The translations under genes and the position numbers were made by a program. Under the pieces are notes generated by a model. It saw nothing but the letters and a program-made list of their open reading frames with translations, searched no databases and was not told the origin of the DNA. Shown here in pieces: positions 8,779 to 17,587 of a DNA stretch of 64,000 nucleotides. This stretch comes from Bacteroidales bacterium (GTDB taxonomy: Bacteria; Bacteroidota; Bacteroidia; Bacteroidales; VadinHA17). Numbering within the stretch: position 1 is the first letter of the stretch; each line of letters starts with the position of its first letter. The stretch spans positions 1 through 64,000 of the forward strand of contig WXFD01000010.1 in assembly GCA_009877105.1 (NCBI GenBank). Reading direction: 5' to 3'.

Positions 8779-9272
8779 GATATTTTTTCGGGTTTCAGGA
8801 AGTATTCCATTTTCCCCTTTCCATGGAATATGCCTTCCCATGTATCGCTTTTAAATGAAAGGCAGACTATCCCGCTTTTCGGCACGAAATCGCAGCCGGT
8901 TGCCGACAGCCTGTCGGGGATTTCCGTAAATGAGGGATTATGGCCGAAAAGGATGATGCTGTCGATCTTGTTGCCGATCCCTTCGAAGACAGTTGCGAAG
9001 GCTTTCAGTCCGCTTTTGTAATAAAGGCTGCTTTTCATTACTATCTTATCGGGATCATGGCCGAACACCCTGGCAAATATTAAGCATGTCTCGTAAGCCC
9101 TGAATGCCGGGCTTGTGATAAACAGCCCCGGATCCTCCTTTTTCCCGAGCAGGATTAGGGCCATCTGTTCCGAAACCTTTTTCCCTCTTGCTGTAAGCGA
9201 CCTTTCAATGTCGGGACAGCCGGATCCGGCTTCCTCGGCCCTTCCGTGACGGACGAAAATCAGTTTTTTCAT
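8775..9272 (-). CDS. sixA: SixA-type phosphohistidine phosphatase
   Basis: A 165-residue member of the histidine phosphatase superfamily. LIFVRHGRAEE near the N-terminus carries the RHG catalytic motif, and LFGHNPSFTE gives the second catalytic His. SixA proteins remove phosphate from phosphohistidine. Pairing with ppk1, whose catalysis passes through a phosphohistidine, is suggestive but not proof of a direct link. The stop overlaps the ppk1 start by 4 bp (ATGA), pointing to coupled translation. pfkA lies 51 bp upstream on the same strand. Confidence 0.88.
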   Translation of the reverse strand: MKKLIFVRHGRAEEAGSGCPDIERSLTARGKKVSEQMALILLGKKEDPGLFITSPAFRAYETCLIFARVFGHDPDKIVMKSSLYYKSGLKAFATVFEGIGNKIDSIILFGHNPSFTEIPDRLSATGCDFVPKSGIVCLSFKSDTWEGIFHGKGKMEYFLKPEKIS

Positions 9273-9323
9273 GTTTTATAAGTATCAGAGGTTCCGGACT
9301 TCAGAATTGTAATAATTCGCGTA

Positions 9324-10364
9324 TCAGTCACCGAAGCATGTACCCAGGTTCCTAGCCTTTACCACCAGCGGGTCTTTGTTTTCCACCAGTTTAAGCATGC
9401 CGGCAACTTCGGCAAGAGGGACGGGAATTATTTCATTGTTTTTCAGGGCCACCATGTTTCCATATTCCCGCCTGGCAATCAGGTCGGCCGCCGATGATCC
9501 GTATCTTGTAGCCAGGACCCTGTCCATGGGCGACGGCGACCCTCCTCTCTGGATATAGCCCAGGACGGTCTCCCGGGTATCCAGCCCTGTCAGTTCTGAA
9601 ATCCTGCGGCTCAGATAGTGAGCTGCCGATCCATCCCTGCCAGGGGTCTTAATGCCTTCGGCGATGACCATGATCGAATAGGGCTTGTTTCCGCGGGAAC
9701 GGTTCAGCAGGTAATCTGCTATCTTTTTTTCGTCATATGGTATTTCCGGGATGAGTATGACATCACCGCCCCCGGCGATCCCCGCATAAAGGGCGATCCA
9801 GCCGGCATTATGGCCCATAAGCTCTATTATCATAATCCTCTTGTGCGAGTTTGCCGTGGAATGAAGCCTGTCGATGGCTTCAGTTGCAATGTTGACGGCA
9901 GAGTCAAACCCGAAGGTAAGATCGGTGCCCCAGACATCATTGTCGATGGTTTTTGGAATGCCGACAACATTCAGTCCTTCCTGCGCCAGGAGATGGGCCG
10001 TTTTAAGGGTGCCATTGCCGCCGATGCAGACAAGACAGTCAAGGTCCAGCTGTTCGTAGTGCTTCTTTATCAGAACGGGTTTGCTGATCTCATTCTTGCC
10101 TTTACCCGCACGTTTGAAAGGCTTCTCCCTCGAAGTCCCGAGTATGGTCCCGCCCATGGTGAGGATACCTGACAGGTCCTGTTCGGTCAGTTCCCTGTAT
10201 TCCTTGTTGATCAGGCCGGTAAAACCGTCACTGATGCCAATGACCTTCATATCGTATTTAACGATTGCGGTTTTGCCGACACCCCTGATCGCGGCATTTA
10301 TTCCCGGGCAGTCACCGCCTGCGGTCAAAATGCCGATCCTTTGTCCGTTACGTATTTTTGCCAT
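9324..10364 (-). CDS. pfkA: 6-phosphofructokinase
   Basis: Phosphorylates fructose 6-phosphate. The 346-residue protein shows GGDCPGINAAIRG at the N-terminus, PKTIDNDVWGTDLTFGFD at the active site and MGHNAGWIALYAG. Instead of GGDGS of E. coli PfkA it has GGNGT, and instead of PGTIDND it has PKTIDND. A Lys at the 124-equivalent is typical of pyrophosphate-using or mixed group III enzymes, while Gly at the 104-equivalent is typical of ATP users. The phosphoryl donor therefore cannot be named with certainty. It is the first gene of a probable operon with sixA and ppk1. Confidence 0.93.
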   Translation of the reverse strand: MAKIRNGQRIGILTAGGDCPGINAAIRGVGKTAIVKYDMKVIGISDGFTGLINKEYRELTEQDLSGILTMGGTILGTSREKPFKRAGKGKNEISKPVLIKKHYEQLDLDCLVCIGGNGTLKTAHLLAQEGLNVVGIPKTIDNDVWGTDLTFGFDSAVNIATEAIDRLHSTANSHKRIMIIELMGHNAGWIALYAGIAGGGDVILIPEIPYDEKKIADYLLNRSRGNKPYSIMVIAEGIKTPGRDGSAAHYLSRRISELTGLDTRETVLGYIQRGGSPSPMDRVLATRYGSSAADLIARREYGNMVALKNNEIIPVPLAEVAGMLKLVENKDPLVVKARNLGTCFGD

Positions 10365-10382
10365 CTGTAATTAATATTGGAA

Positions 10383-10414
10383 CAAAAGTAAGTTTTTGGG
10401 TAATATTATTGAAA
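10383..10414 (-). promoter_or_regulatory. Promoter of pfkA-sixA-ppk1
   Basis: Read on the minus strand: TTTC (10414-10411), a 20-bp spacer and TACTTTTG (10390-10383), a full match to TAnnTTTG. The -7 box is 18 bp before the pfkA ATG. Confidence 0.5.
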
Positions 10415-10541
10415 TTTTTCAATGATTCTGCCGGGGTAAATCCCGGTAGTGAAATATTTTGTTGCTCAGGCATATGCAGTGAACAGACAGGACTTCACGA
10501 CGGAAGCACCGGTTTGGTGATGAAACCCTGTGCGTGACTGT

Positions 10542-10571
10542 TTTGTTTCAGGTTTTAAATAATTACCTTTA
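10542..10571 (+). promoter_or_regulatory. Promoter of the CHAD gene
   Basis: TTTG at 10542-10545, an 18-bp spacer and TACCTTTA at 10564-10571. It lies inside the longer possible N-terminus of the downstream frame and so favours translation from 10597. Confidence 0.45.
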
Positions 10572-10596
10572 TTATCCGGATTACATATTTTCGGAA

Positions 10597-11490
10597 ATGG
10601 AAAATCCTATGATCAGGGATATCAAGCCTGCCCTTTACGGCTATGTAAGGGACGCAAGGTCATTGCTTGATCCGGGATCCCTTCCGGACGAAAGGAAGGT
10701 TCATGACCTGCGCGTTCTTATGAAAAAATCGAGGGCGGTAATCAGGCTTGCCGGGCCTCAGACGGAAAATGAATTCGCGGAACGGGAATACTCAGTTTTC
10801 AGAAAAACCGGCAGGATCTCAGCGACATGGCGCGAAACATCCGTTAACCGGAAAACACTCAAAAACCTGAAGAGAAATCATCCCGCACTGTTTTCCCGCC
10901 TTGCCGGCTTCGACAAAATTCTGAACATTATGAAGAAGCCCGGCATAAGCGGCCCGGTGCCGGAAAAGACAGAGGCCGACATTGCCCTGATCAGGGAGCT
11001 GCTTCTGAAATCAGCTTACCGGATACGGTTTCAGCCGATGAACAACCTCGATCCCGTCATTCTCCTGAGACAGCTTGATTCATCCTTTAAACAGGTTTCG
11101 GACTGCTACCTTGCCGCCCGTGACAACCCCCGGTCAGCCCGGCTTCATGAGCTCCGGAAAAGATGCAAGGATCTTCTTTACCAGCTCTGGTTCTTCCGTC
11201 CCATAAAACCGGGAGTTGTAAAAAACCTGGAAAAAAGGCTTGAGACAATGACAGACAATCTGGGGAAGTACAATGACCTGGCTGTTCTGCTCAGCGGGCT
11301 TGATTATAAATATTCCCCGGGTAAAAATCCTCCCGCCATTGACGAACTGGCAATTGTTATCAGGCACGAACAGGACAGGCTGCTTTCAAAGGTCTGGCCA
11401 ACCGCATTCAGGATATTCGGACCGGGAAAAACCCTTACGTCGTTGCTAAGAATACAGCCTGACATACAGAAGATAAATGATCAGGAGTGA
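10597..11490 (+). CDS. CHAD-domain protein
   Basis: This 297-residue protein has the charged all-helical CHAD fold. One repeat starts near KVHDLRVLMKKSRAVIRL and the second near RLHELRKRCKDLLYQLWFF. The paired basic helices with conserved His and Arg/Lys are the basis of the family's polyphosphate binding. CHAD proteins are often encoded by polyphosphate genes, and here ppk1 and sixA are just across the divergent promoter region. The ATG at 10597 was chosen because a promoter overlaps the longer N-terminal option. It is probably a cytosolic protein that associates with polyphosphate granules. Confidence 0.85.
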   Translation: MENPMIRDIKPALYGYVRDARSLLDPGSLPDERKVHDLRVLMKKSRAVIRLAGPQTENEFAEREYSVFRKTGRISATWRETSVNRKTLKNLKRNHPALFSRLAGFDKILNIMKKPGISGPVPEKTEADIALIRELLLKSAYRIRFQPMNNLDPVILLRQLDSSFKQVSDCYLAARDNPRSARLHELRKRCKDLLYQLWFFRPIKPGVVKNLEKRLETMTDNLGKYNDLAVLLSGLDYKYSPGKNPPAIDELAIVIRHEQDRLLSKVWPTAFRIFGPGKTLTSLLRIQPDIQKINDQE

Positions 11491-11795
11491 GAATGCTGCT
11501 TTTCCGGGATCAGCGAATATTATCCGCAGGTTTTGCTGATACCGCACAGTTTTCCCCCTGGCAGAATATCAGACTGCTCACGCGGAACAGAGTGCGATAA
11601 AAATCCCGCCATTTACCATGCGTCGCAGCGGCTCTGCCGGGATGCGGCTTACTGGAGCTTCCGCTAATATTTATCATATTGTTATTGAAATAACAGTACT
11701 TTTTGTAGTTTCGTGGATTCAAATATCCATTTATGGAGATAATAACATAAGATAGCAGGAGGTCTTTTCTTAAATCTTTATATACAGAACTTTAT
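11491..11795. other. Intergenic region before the molybdoenzyme operon
   Basis: No gene. A weak promoter can be drawn from ATTG (11684-11687) and TAGTTTCG (11706-11713). An aggagg run at about 11758 is too far from the start codon to act as its ribosome site. No clear regulator site was seen. Confidence 0.35.
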
Positions 11796-14033
11796 ATGAC
11801 CAGTAGGAGAGAATTTATCAGGATCTCATTTTTAGGGGCAGGAGCTCTTGCTCTGGGTACGGGCGGCTGCAGGATCTTTGGCACGGATCGTTTACCCGGG
11901 GGGATTACCGATCCTGAAAACGGCAAAGGCCGGATCCCCACTTATTGTGAACTGTGTTTCTGGAAGTGCGCAGGCTGGGTTTATAAAACTCCCGAAGGAG
12001 ATATCTGGAAGATAGTGGGGAACGACGACGATCAGCACTGCAACGGCCGGCTGTGTCCGCGCGGCACCGGCGGAACGGGTATGTACTATGACGGTGACAG
12101 GCTGAAAAGACCGCTGATCAGGACCTCGCAAAGGGGGAAGCAGGTTTTCAGGGAAGCTGAATGGGACGAAGCCCTTGCGTATATAGCCGTAAGGATGAAA
12201 AAGATCTCATCCGAATACGGGCCAGAAAGCATGGCGTTGTTTACCCATGGTTCGGGAAGCAGCAATTTCATCAATCTCTTCAGGGCTTACGGATCTGCCA
12301 ATATTGCAGAACCATCCTACGCCCAGTGCCGCGGACCGAGGGATGAAGCTTTCATTGCAACATTCGGTGAAGAAGTCTATTCCCCGGAGATTACCGATAT
12401 CCGCGACACTAGGTGCCTTGTGCTTATAGGCTCCCATATCGGGGAGAACATGCATAACAGCCAGGTTCAGGAAATGTCGGATGCGATCGACAAGGGAGCC
12501 GTGATAATAACCGTTGATCCCCGTTTTTCCACTGCAGCCGGCAAATCGAAGTACTGGCTTCCCATTAAGCCGGCCACGGATATGGCCCTTCTGCTTGCCT
12601 GGATGCATGAAATCATTTACAATGACTATTACGACAGGAAATATGTTGAAAAGTACTGCCTGGGATTTGATCAGCTGAAGGCGCATGTAAGGGATTTCAC
12701 TCCCGAATGGGCTCATGGTATCACCACCATAGCACCGGATATTATCAGGAAGACAGCCAGGGAGATGGCGAATGCCTCACCGGCTGTCCTCGTTCATCCG
12801 GGCCGTCATGTTACCTGGTATGGTGATGACACCCAAAGGAGCCGTGCGATTGCAATACTGAATGCACTCCTTGGCTCATGGGGCAGGAGGGGAGGTTTTT
12901 ACCGTCCGGCCAGGTATGAGCTTCCTTCGCCTGTTTTACCCGCTTATCCCGAGCCCTCAAGGACATGGGCTGACCTCTTCCCCGGAAAATATCCCGGTGC
13001 GGGCCTGCCAGTGACCAATGCCCTTATTGACGGATCGATACCTGAAAACAATCCCGCCTATCCGATTAAGGGATGGATTGTCAATGCATGCAATCTTATG
13101 CTTACCGTTCCCGACCAGGCAAAAACCATAAAGGCCATACAGAACCTCGATCTTGTCGTTGCCGTCGATACCATGCCCATGGAAATCACCGGATGGGCCG
13201 ACGTGGTGCTCCCGGAATGCACCTATCTTGAAAGGTATGATGTGCTGAGGACAAATCCCCACCGCAAGCCTGCAATCGCCCTCAGAATGCCTGCTGCCGA
13301 ACCCATGTACGACACCAGGCCTGGATACCGGATAGCACGGGAGCTTGCCCTCAAGCTCGATCTGGAGCCATGGTTCCCTTTCGAAAAACAGGAAGACCTG
13401 CTCGACTGGCAGCTGAAACAGGCAGGATTGTCTCTCGATGAACTGAAAAAAACCGGGGTGAAGAACTTCGAACGAGAAAACGATGATATTTACATAGGTG
13501 ATGATGAGGAAGTTGAGTTCCCGACCGATTCGGGAAAAATTGAACTTTATTCCTCATACTATGAGCAGATGGGCTTTGATCCGCTGCCAAAATACACTCC
13601 CCACGAGGAACCTCCGGAAGGTTACTACCGGCTGATCTACGGCAGGGCTCCGATGCACACCTTCAGTCGTACGTCGAACAATCCCAATCTGACCGATCTG
13701 ATGGATGAAAACAGCGTGTGGGTGAATCCCAAAGTTGCCAAGGAGTGGGGAATGGTGAATGATCAGTATATCCGGTTGAAGAACCAGGATGACGTTGTTT
13801 CGGAATTTCCCGTTAAGGTCAGGGTCACTGAGAGGATACGGTGGGATTCGGTGTACATGGTCCATGGATTCGGCCATGCCCAGAAGCAGATGAAGCGATG
13901 CTTCGGCAAGGGCGCCAGCGACACTCAGCTTATTACCAGGATAATGACTGATCCGGTTATGGGAGGAACAGGTATGAGGGGAAATTTTGTAACATTTATA
14001 ACGGAAAAAGCAGGAAAGGAGGCCGAATCATGA
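11796..14033 (+). CDS. Molybdopterin oxidoreductase, polysulfide/thiosulfate reductase type
   Basis: Catalytic subunit of a complex iron-sulfur molybdoenzyme, 745 residues. A Tat signal (SRREFIRISFLGAGALALG) sends it folded to the periplasm. A 4Fe-4S site follows (Cys51, Cys54, Cys58 and Cys87 of RLCPRG). The likely Mo ligand is the Cys in SYAQCRGPRDEAF at about 178. Then come the bis-MGD binding domains. Subunit make-up and the neighbouring sulfur transporters and rhodanese point to polysulfide or thiosulfate reduction (PsrA/PhsA). Tetrathionate, sulfite or arsenate relatives cannot be excluded by eye. It overlaps the next gene by ATGA. Confidence 0.85.
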   Translation: MTSRREFIRISFLGAGALALGTGGCRIFGTDRLPGGITDPENGKGRIPTYCELCFWKCAGWVYKTPEGDIWKIVGNDDDQHCNGRLCPRGTGGTGMYYDGDRLKRPLIRTSQRGKQVFREAEWDEALAYIAVRMKKISSEYGPESMALFTHGSGSSNFINLFRAYGSANIAEPSYAQCRGPRDEAFIATFGEEVYSPEITDIRDTRCLVLIGSHIGENMHNSQVQEMSDAIDKGAVIITVDPRFSTAAGKSKYWLPIKPATDMALLLAWMHEIIYNDYYDRKYVEKYCLGFDQLKAHVRDFTPEWAHGITTIAPDIIRKTAREMANASPAVLVHPGRHVTWYGDDTQRSRAIAILNALLGSWGRRGGFYRPARYELPSPVLPAYPEPSRTWADLFPGKYPGAGLPVTNALIDGSIPENNPAYPIKGWIVNACNLMLTVPDQAKTIKAIQNLDLVVAVDTMPMEITGWADVVLPECTYLERYDVLRTNPHRKPAIALRMPAAEPMYDTRPGYRIARELALKLDLEPWFPFEKQEDLLDWQLKQAGLSLDELKKTGVKNFERENDDIYIGDDEEVEFPTDSGKIELYSSYYEQMGFDPLPKYTPHEEPPEGYYRLIYGRAPMHTFSRTSNNPNLTDLMDENSVWVNPKVAKEWGMVNDQYIRLKNQDDVVSEFPVKVRVTERIRWDSVYMVHGFGHAQKQMKRCFGKGASDTQLITRIMTDPVMGGTGMRGNFVTFITEKAGKEAES

Positions 14034-14563
14034 GATACGCGATGGCAGCGGATACGCTGAAGTGCGTCGGATGCAGCGATTGTGTCGTTGCCTGCCAGGC
14101 TGAGAACAAGGTGCCCATCGGATATTGCCGCGACTGGATCGTCGAGGTCACGGATGGTACATATCCGGTGCTGGAAATGGAAATAAGGTCGGAACGGTGC
14201 AATCATTGCGTCAATGCTCCGTGTGTACGGTGCTGTCCGACAGGAGCGAGCCGGTACATCGAAGGAGGGATTGTGGTGGTTGTGCCGGACAAATGCATCG
14301 GATGCGGCGCATGTATTGCCTCATGCCCTTATGATGCAAGATATCCCCATCCTGCAGGATATGTTGACAAATGCACCTTCTGCGCTCACCGGATCAAAAA
14401 GGGAATGGATCCGGCCTGCGTTGCCGTCTGTCCCACGAAATGCCTGTATTTCGGGGATCTCCATGACCCCAACAGCGATGTTTCGCAGGTCCTGCGGAAA
14501 CGGAAGCATAAAACCCTTGTTCCGGAGGCCGGAACGGATCCTCAGCTCTATTTCCTGATCTGA
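14030..14563 (+). CDS. Four-cluster ferredoxin subunit (PsrB/PhsB-like)
   Basis: 177 residues with four cysteine groups of the DmsB/PsrB/NrfC type: CVGCSDCVVACQ, CNHCVNAPCVRCCP, CIGCGACIASCP and CTFCAHRIKKGMDPACVAVCP. These bind a chain of 4Fe-4S clusters carrying electrons between the membrane subunit and the molybdoenzyme. It has no signal of its own and would ride with the Tat-exported catalytic subunit. The start codon overlaps the catalytic gene's stop by 4 bp. Confidence 0.93.
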   Translation: MRYAMAADTLKCVGCSDCVVACQAENKVPIGYCRDWIVEVTDGTYPVLEMEIRSERCNHCVNAPCVRCCPTGASRYIEGGIVVVVPDKCIGCGACIASCPYDARYPHPAGYVDKCTFCAHRIKKGMDPACVAVCPTKCLYFGDLHDPNSDVSQVLRKRKHKTLVPEAGTDPQLYFLI

Positions 14564-14608
14564 GGCTTAATATGAAAGACCGGCCATTAACACTAAAGTT
14601 GCTTTAAA

Positions 14609-15550
14609 ATGAAAGAAGAAATAATTGTCAGCGGAAGGATGAACAGCATGATCGATCCCACCCTTCATATCTGGCACTGGCAGATACCCCTGTATCTTTT
14701 CCTCGGCGGGATGGCCGCCGGAATACTTTGCTTTGCGGCGCTTTATTATCTGAGGGGCAGGGAAAAGGAATACCTTACGGCTGTCCGTGTGGCGCCGTTC
14801 CTTGCACCGATCCTCCTCGTGATCGGACTGCTGGCGCTGTTTGCCGACCTCAGGCACAGAATGTATTTCTGGCAGCTTTACGCCAACATAAGGATGCAGT
14901 CGCCGATGTCGTGGGGAGCATGGACTCTTATGGTGATCACACCGGTATCGTTCATCTGGAGCGCGCTGCATATCAGGGATATTTTCCCGGAATGGAACTG
15001 GCGTTACAAATGGCTGTTCAACCTCGAAGTCTTCTTCAACAGGCATAAAACGGCTCTTGCATGGATCATGCTGATTTTCGGGCTCATCCTCGGGATTTAC
15101 ACTGGGATCCTGCTGTCGGCCTTCAATGCAAGACCGCTGTGGAACACATCCATACTCGGACCCCTGTTCCTTGCTTCGGGACTATCGGCAGGAGCCGCAA
15201 CGATCATCTTCCTGTCGAAAGATCCGGCCGAAAGGAAGCAGTTTGCAAAGATCGACCTTGCAATAATAGGAATAGAGCTTTTTCTTATAATCCACATGTT
15301 CATGGGATATCTTGCAAGCTCCCAGGTTCAGATCGAGGCTGCAAGAATGTTTCTCGGAGGCGAATACACCGCTTCATTCTGGATCTTTGTAGTGATACTC
15401 GGCCTGATTATCCCGGCGCTGCTTGAAATACTGGAATTAAGAAAATATCACATTCCCGCCGTTGTGTCACCACTCCTGGTCATTTTCGGGAGCTTCATGC
15501 TGCGGTTCATAATTGTTTATGCGGGACAGATGAGCAGATACCTTTACTGA
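14609..15550 (+). CDS. NrfD/PsrC-family membrane subunit
   Basis: 313 residues with eight or nine predicted membrane helices. The first begins near WHWQIPLYLFLGGMAAGIL and the last ends near IVYAGQMSRY. This is the heme-free quinol-handling anchor of PsrABC-type enzymes. It exchanges electrons with menaquinol and passes them to the ferredoxin subunit. It follows that subunit by 45 bp on the same strand. Length and helix count are normal for the short PsrC class. Confidence 0.92.
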   Translation: MKEEIIVSGRMNSMIDPTLHIWHWQIPLYLFLGGMAAGILCFAALYYLRGREKEYLTAVRVAPFLAPILLVIGLLALFADLRHRMYFWQLYANIRMQSPMSWGAWTLMVITPVSFIWSALHIRDIFPEWNWRYKWLFNLEVFFNRHKTALAWIMLIFGLILGIYTGILLSAFNARPLWNTSILGPLFLASGLSAGAATIIFLSKDPAERKQFAKIDLAIIGIELFLIIHMFMGYLASSQVQIEAARMFLGGEYTASFWIFVVILGLIIPALLEILELRKYHIPAVVSPLLVIFGSFMLRFIIVYAGQMSRYLY

Positions 15551-15582
15551 TAAACTACAGGAATACTTTAATAATTTTTTAT

Positions 15583-16116
15583 ATGACTACGACAAAAGAA
15601 ACGAGGGCAAACAGATACCTGAATCCCTACCTGGGCGGTGTATTGCTTGGCCTGGTGCTGTTATCGGCGAACTTCATTTCAGGGCGGGGCCTTGGAGCAA
15701 GCGGGGCCGTTAAAAGCGTCATTGCATTTACCATCGAAAAGGCCGACAGGAACGCGGCCGGGAAAATGCCGTTCCTGAATGAATACGCCGAATCGCATTC
15801 GGGAAATCCGCTGAAGACCTGGCTGGTTTTCCAGATGCTGGGAGTGGTTGTGGGCGGATTCCTATCCGGCGCCCTTGCCGGCAGACTTAAGCTTAAGGTG
15901 GAGCATTCACCCGGGATAACCTCGCGCAGAAGACTGATCTTTGCCCTTGCCGGCGGCATCCTTTTCGGTTTCGGATCCCAGCTGGGCAGAGGATGCACCA
16001 GCGGATCGGCCCTCAGCGGCATGGCTGTCCTTTCGCTTGGCGGTTTTGTTACCATGATGGCAATATTCGGCACTGCATTCATGCTGGCGTATTTCTTCAG
16101 AAAAAACTGGATATAG
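15583..16116 (+). CDS. YeeE/YedE half-transporter (first)
   Basis: 177 residues, about half of E. coli YeeE, with four or five membrane helices. The motif GSQLGRGCTSGSALSGMA contains the Cys on the conduction path in thiosulfate transporters of the TsuA type. Bacteroidota often split the transporter into two genes, and the second half is at 16295. It should import thiosulfate or a related sulfur species to serve the reductase, or balance it across the membrane. It follows the NrfD gene by 32 bp. Confidence 0.9.
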   Translation: MTTTKETRANRYLNPYLGGVLLGLVLLSANFISGRGLGASGAVKSVIAFTIEKADRNAAGKMPFLNEYAESHSGNPLKTWLVFQMLGVVVGGFLSGALAGRLKLKVEHSPGITSRRRLIFALAGGILFGFGSQLGRGCTSGSALSGMAVLSLGGFVTMMAIFGTAFMLAYFFRKNWI

Positions 16117-16118
16117 AA

Positions 16119-16271
16119 ATGATATCAGCAACGAATAATACCCTCAGCGAAATGACGGGGAACTTCCTGCACACGGGTGCCTTTCCTGAATATTTCACCG
16201 GGATGAACAACATTGAAAGGGCGGGATATAGAAACCCTGAAGGCACAGAAAATCTGACAAATTATTGTTGA
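16119..16271 (+). CDS. Possible 50-residue small protein between the transporter halves
   Basis: An ATG two bases after the stop of the first transporter half opens 50 codons (MISATNNTLSEM...). It has no membrane segment or known motif. Its position between two genes that normally sit close together makes it either a small insert or chance. I give it little weight. Confidence 0.25.
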   Translation: MISATNNTLSEMTGNFLHTGAFPEYFTGMNNIERAGYRNPEGTENLTNYC

Positions 16272-16294
16272 AAATGAATTAAATCACATGGAAT

Positions 16295-16885
16295 ATGGGA
16301 CCACTGGCACCAAATGAAATTATTTCCGAAGACACGAATTTTCTATTGGCATTCTTCATCGGGATCGCTTTCGGATGGGTTCTTGAAAGCTCAGGGTTTT
16401 CATCGAGCCGGAAGCTGGCAGGCGTCTTTTACGGTTACGACGCCGTTGTGCTTAAGGTATTTTTCACCGCGGCGATAACTGCCATGCTCGGATTGCTTTT
16501 CATGAGCCTTTTCGGATGGATCGACCTTAACCTTGTGTATATCAATCCCACCTATCTCACTTCGGCCATTGTCGGGGGTGTTGTGATGGGTGCGGGATTC
16601 ATCATGGGCGGATTCTGTCCCGGCACAAGCTTCTGCGGTGCCGCGATCGGAAAGATCGATGCTATGGTGTTTATCGGCGGCTTATTTATAGGAATATACG
16701 GTTTTGCATTCACCTACGGATGGTGGGAAAAGCTGTATCTTGCAAAATACCTGGGCGAACCCAAGGTTAGCGAAGTGCTCGGCCTCTCCGACGGCGTGTT
16801 CGGCCTGCTGCTTATCCTGGTCGCACTCGCAATGTTCGCCGTAGCTGAATGGGCTGAAAAGAAATTCCCAAGGGAAGCATATTGA
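16295..16885 (+). CDS. YeeE/YedE half-transporter (second)
   Basis: 196 residues with about five membrane helices. The matching conserved motif is GGFCPGTSFCGAAIGKID, with two Cys in place of the GxGC pattern of the first half. FGWVLESSGFSSSRKL near the N-terminus is typical of the family. It is predicted to pair with the protein from 15583-16116 to make a complete thiosulfate/sulfur-species channel. Confidence 0.9.
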   Translation: MGPLAPNEIISEDTNFLLAFFIGIAFGWVLESSGFSSSRKLAGVFYGYDAVVLKVFFTAAITAMLGLLFMSLFGWIDLNLVYINPTYLTSAIVGGVVMGAGFIMGGFCPGTSFCGAAIGKIDAMVFIGGLFIGIYGFAFTYGWWEKLYLAKYLGEPKVSEVLGLSDGVFGLLLILVALAMFAVAEWAEKKFPREAY

Positions 16886-16911
16886 TCTTTGTGTTATTAA
16901 AATTAAATTTG
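16881..16911 (+). promoter_or_regulatory. Internal promoter before the rhodanese gene
   Basis: ATTG at 16881-16884, a 19-bp spacer and TAAATTTG at 16904-16911 (perfect -7 box), with the ATG only 12 bp later. It may give separate expression of the rhodanese-like gene and mobA with a very short leader. Confidence 0.45.
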
Positions 16912-16922
16912 CAAAAAAAATC

Positions 16923-17549
16923 ATGAAACCACGCAATCTGCTCGCTCTTATCCTGATACCAATGGGACTGATCATAGCTGCAGTCCCGCAGAATAAAACC
17001 AATCCATATAAACTGACCGCTGACCAGATGCTTACCGAGGCAAACTCACGGACACAATTCGTTGCTCCGGAAGTTGTTGCCGACATGATCCTCAGGAAGG
17101 ATCCTTCACTGAGGCTCATTGATGTAAGGGGGCAGGACGAATTTGAGAAGTTCAGTCTTCCCGGCGCCATTAACATACCTTCCTCCGACCTGCTGTCGGA
17201 CGAATACACTGATATCCTCAACCAGGATATTAAAATGAACGTGTTTTTCTCAAACGGTACCCTTGCTGCAAATCAGGCCTGGATGATAACAAGACAGCTG
17301 GGATATGAAAACAACTACGTCCTTGAGGGAGGACTTAATTACTGGTTTGAGGCAATTCTGAACCCGCAGAAGCCGGTTTCCACCAGTTCCGACGAGGAAT
17401 TTGCCAGGTATGATTTCCGGAAGAGTCTCGGACAAGCCCTCGGGGGCGGAGGCGATGCTGTTCAGCCAGCCTCCGGGCAGGATGCATTTACAGTTAAGCC
17501 GGTCATAAAACCGGCAGCAAAGAAAAAGAGGGCCGCAGGCGGCTGCTGA
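16923..17549 (+). CDS. Exported rhodanese-like protein without the catalytic cysteine
   Basis: 208 residues. An N-terminal hydrophobic segment (LLALILIPMGLIIAA) suggests export or membrane anchoring. A single rhodanese domain follows at about 50-150 (LRLIDVRGQDEFEKFSLPGA). Where active rhodaneses have a Cys-containing loop (VYCxxGxRS), this protein reads VFFSNGTLA, so the persulfide-forming Cys is missing. The tail is low in complexity, rich in Lys and Ala, and ends GGC. A single C-terminal Cys after a flexible arm could carry sulfur. A sulfur-binding or scaffold role beside the reductase is inferred. Confidence 0.85.
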   Translation: MKPRNLLALILIPMGLIIAAVPQNKTNPYKLTADQMLTEANSRTQFVAPEVVADMILRKDPSLRLIDVRGQDEFEKFSLPGAINIPSSDLLSDEYTDILNQDIKMNVFFSNGTLAANQAWMITRQLGYENNYVLEGGLNYWFEAILNPQKPVSTSSDEEFARYDFRKSLGQALGGGGDAVQPASGQDAFTVKPVIKPAAKKKRAAGGC

Positions 17550-17587
17550 TATTGCTGCCCCGCAAACAGCCCTTTAACCCGATCAGA

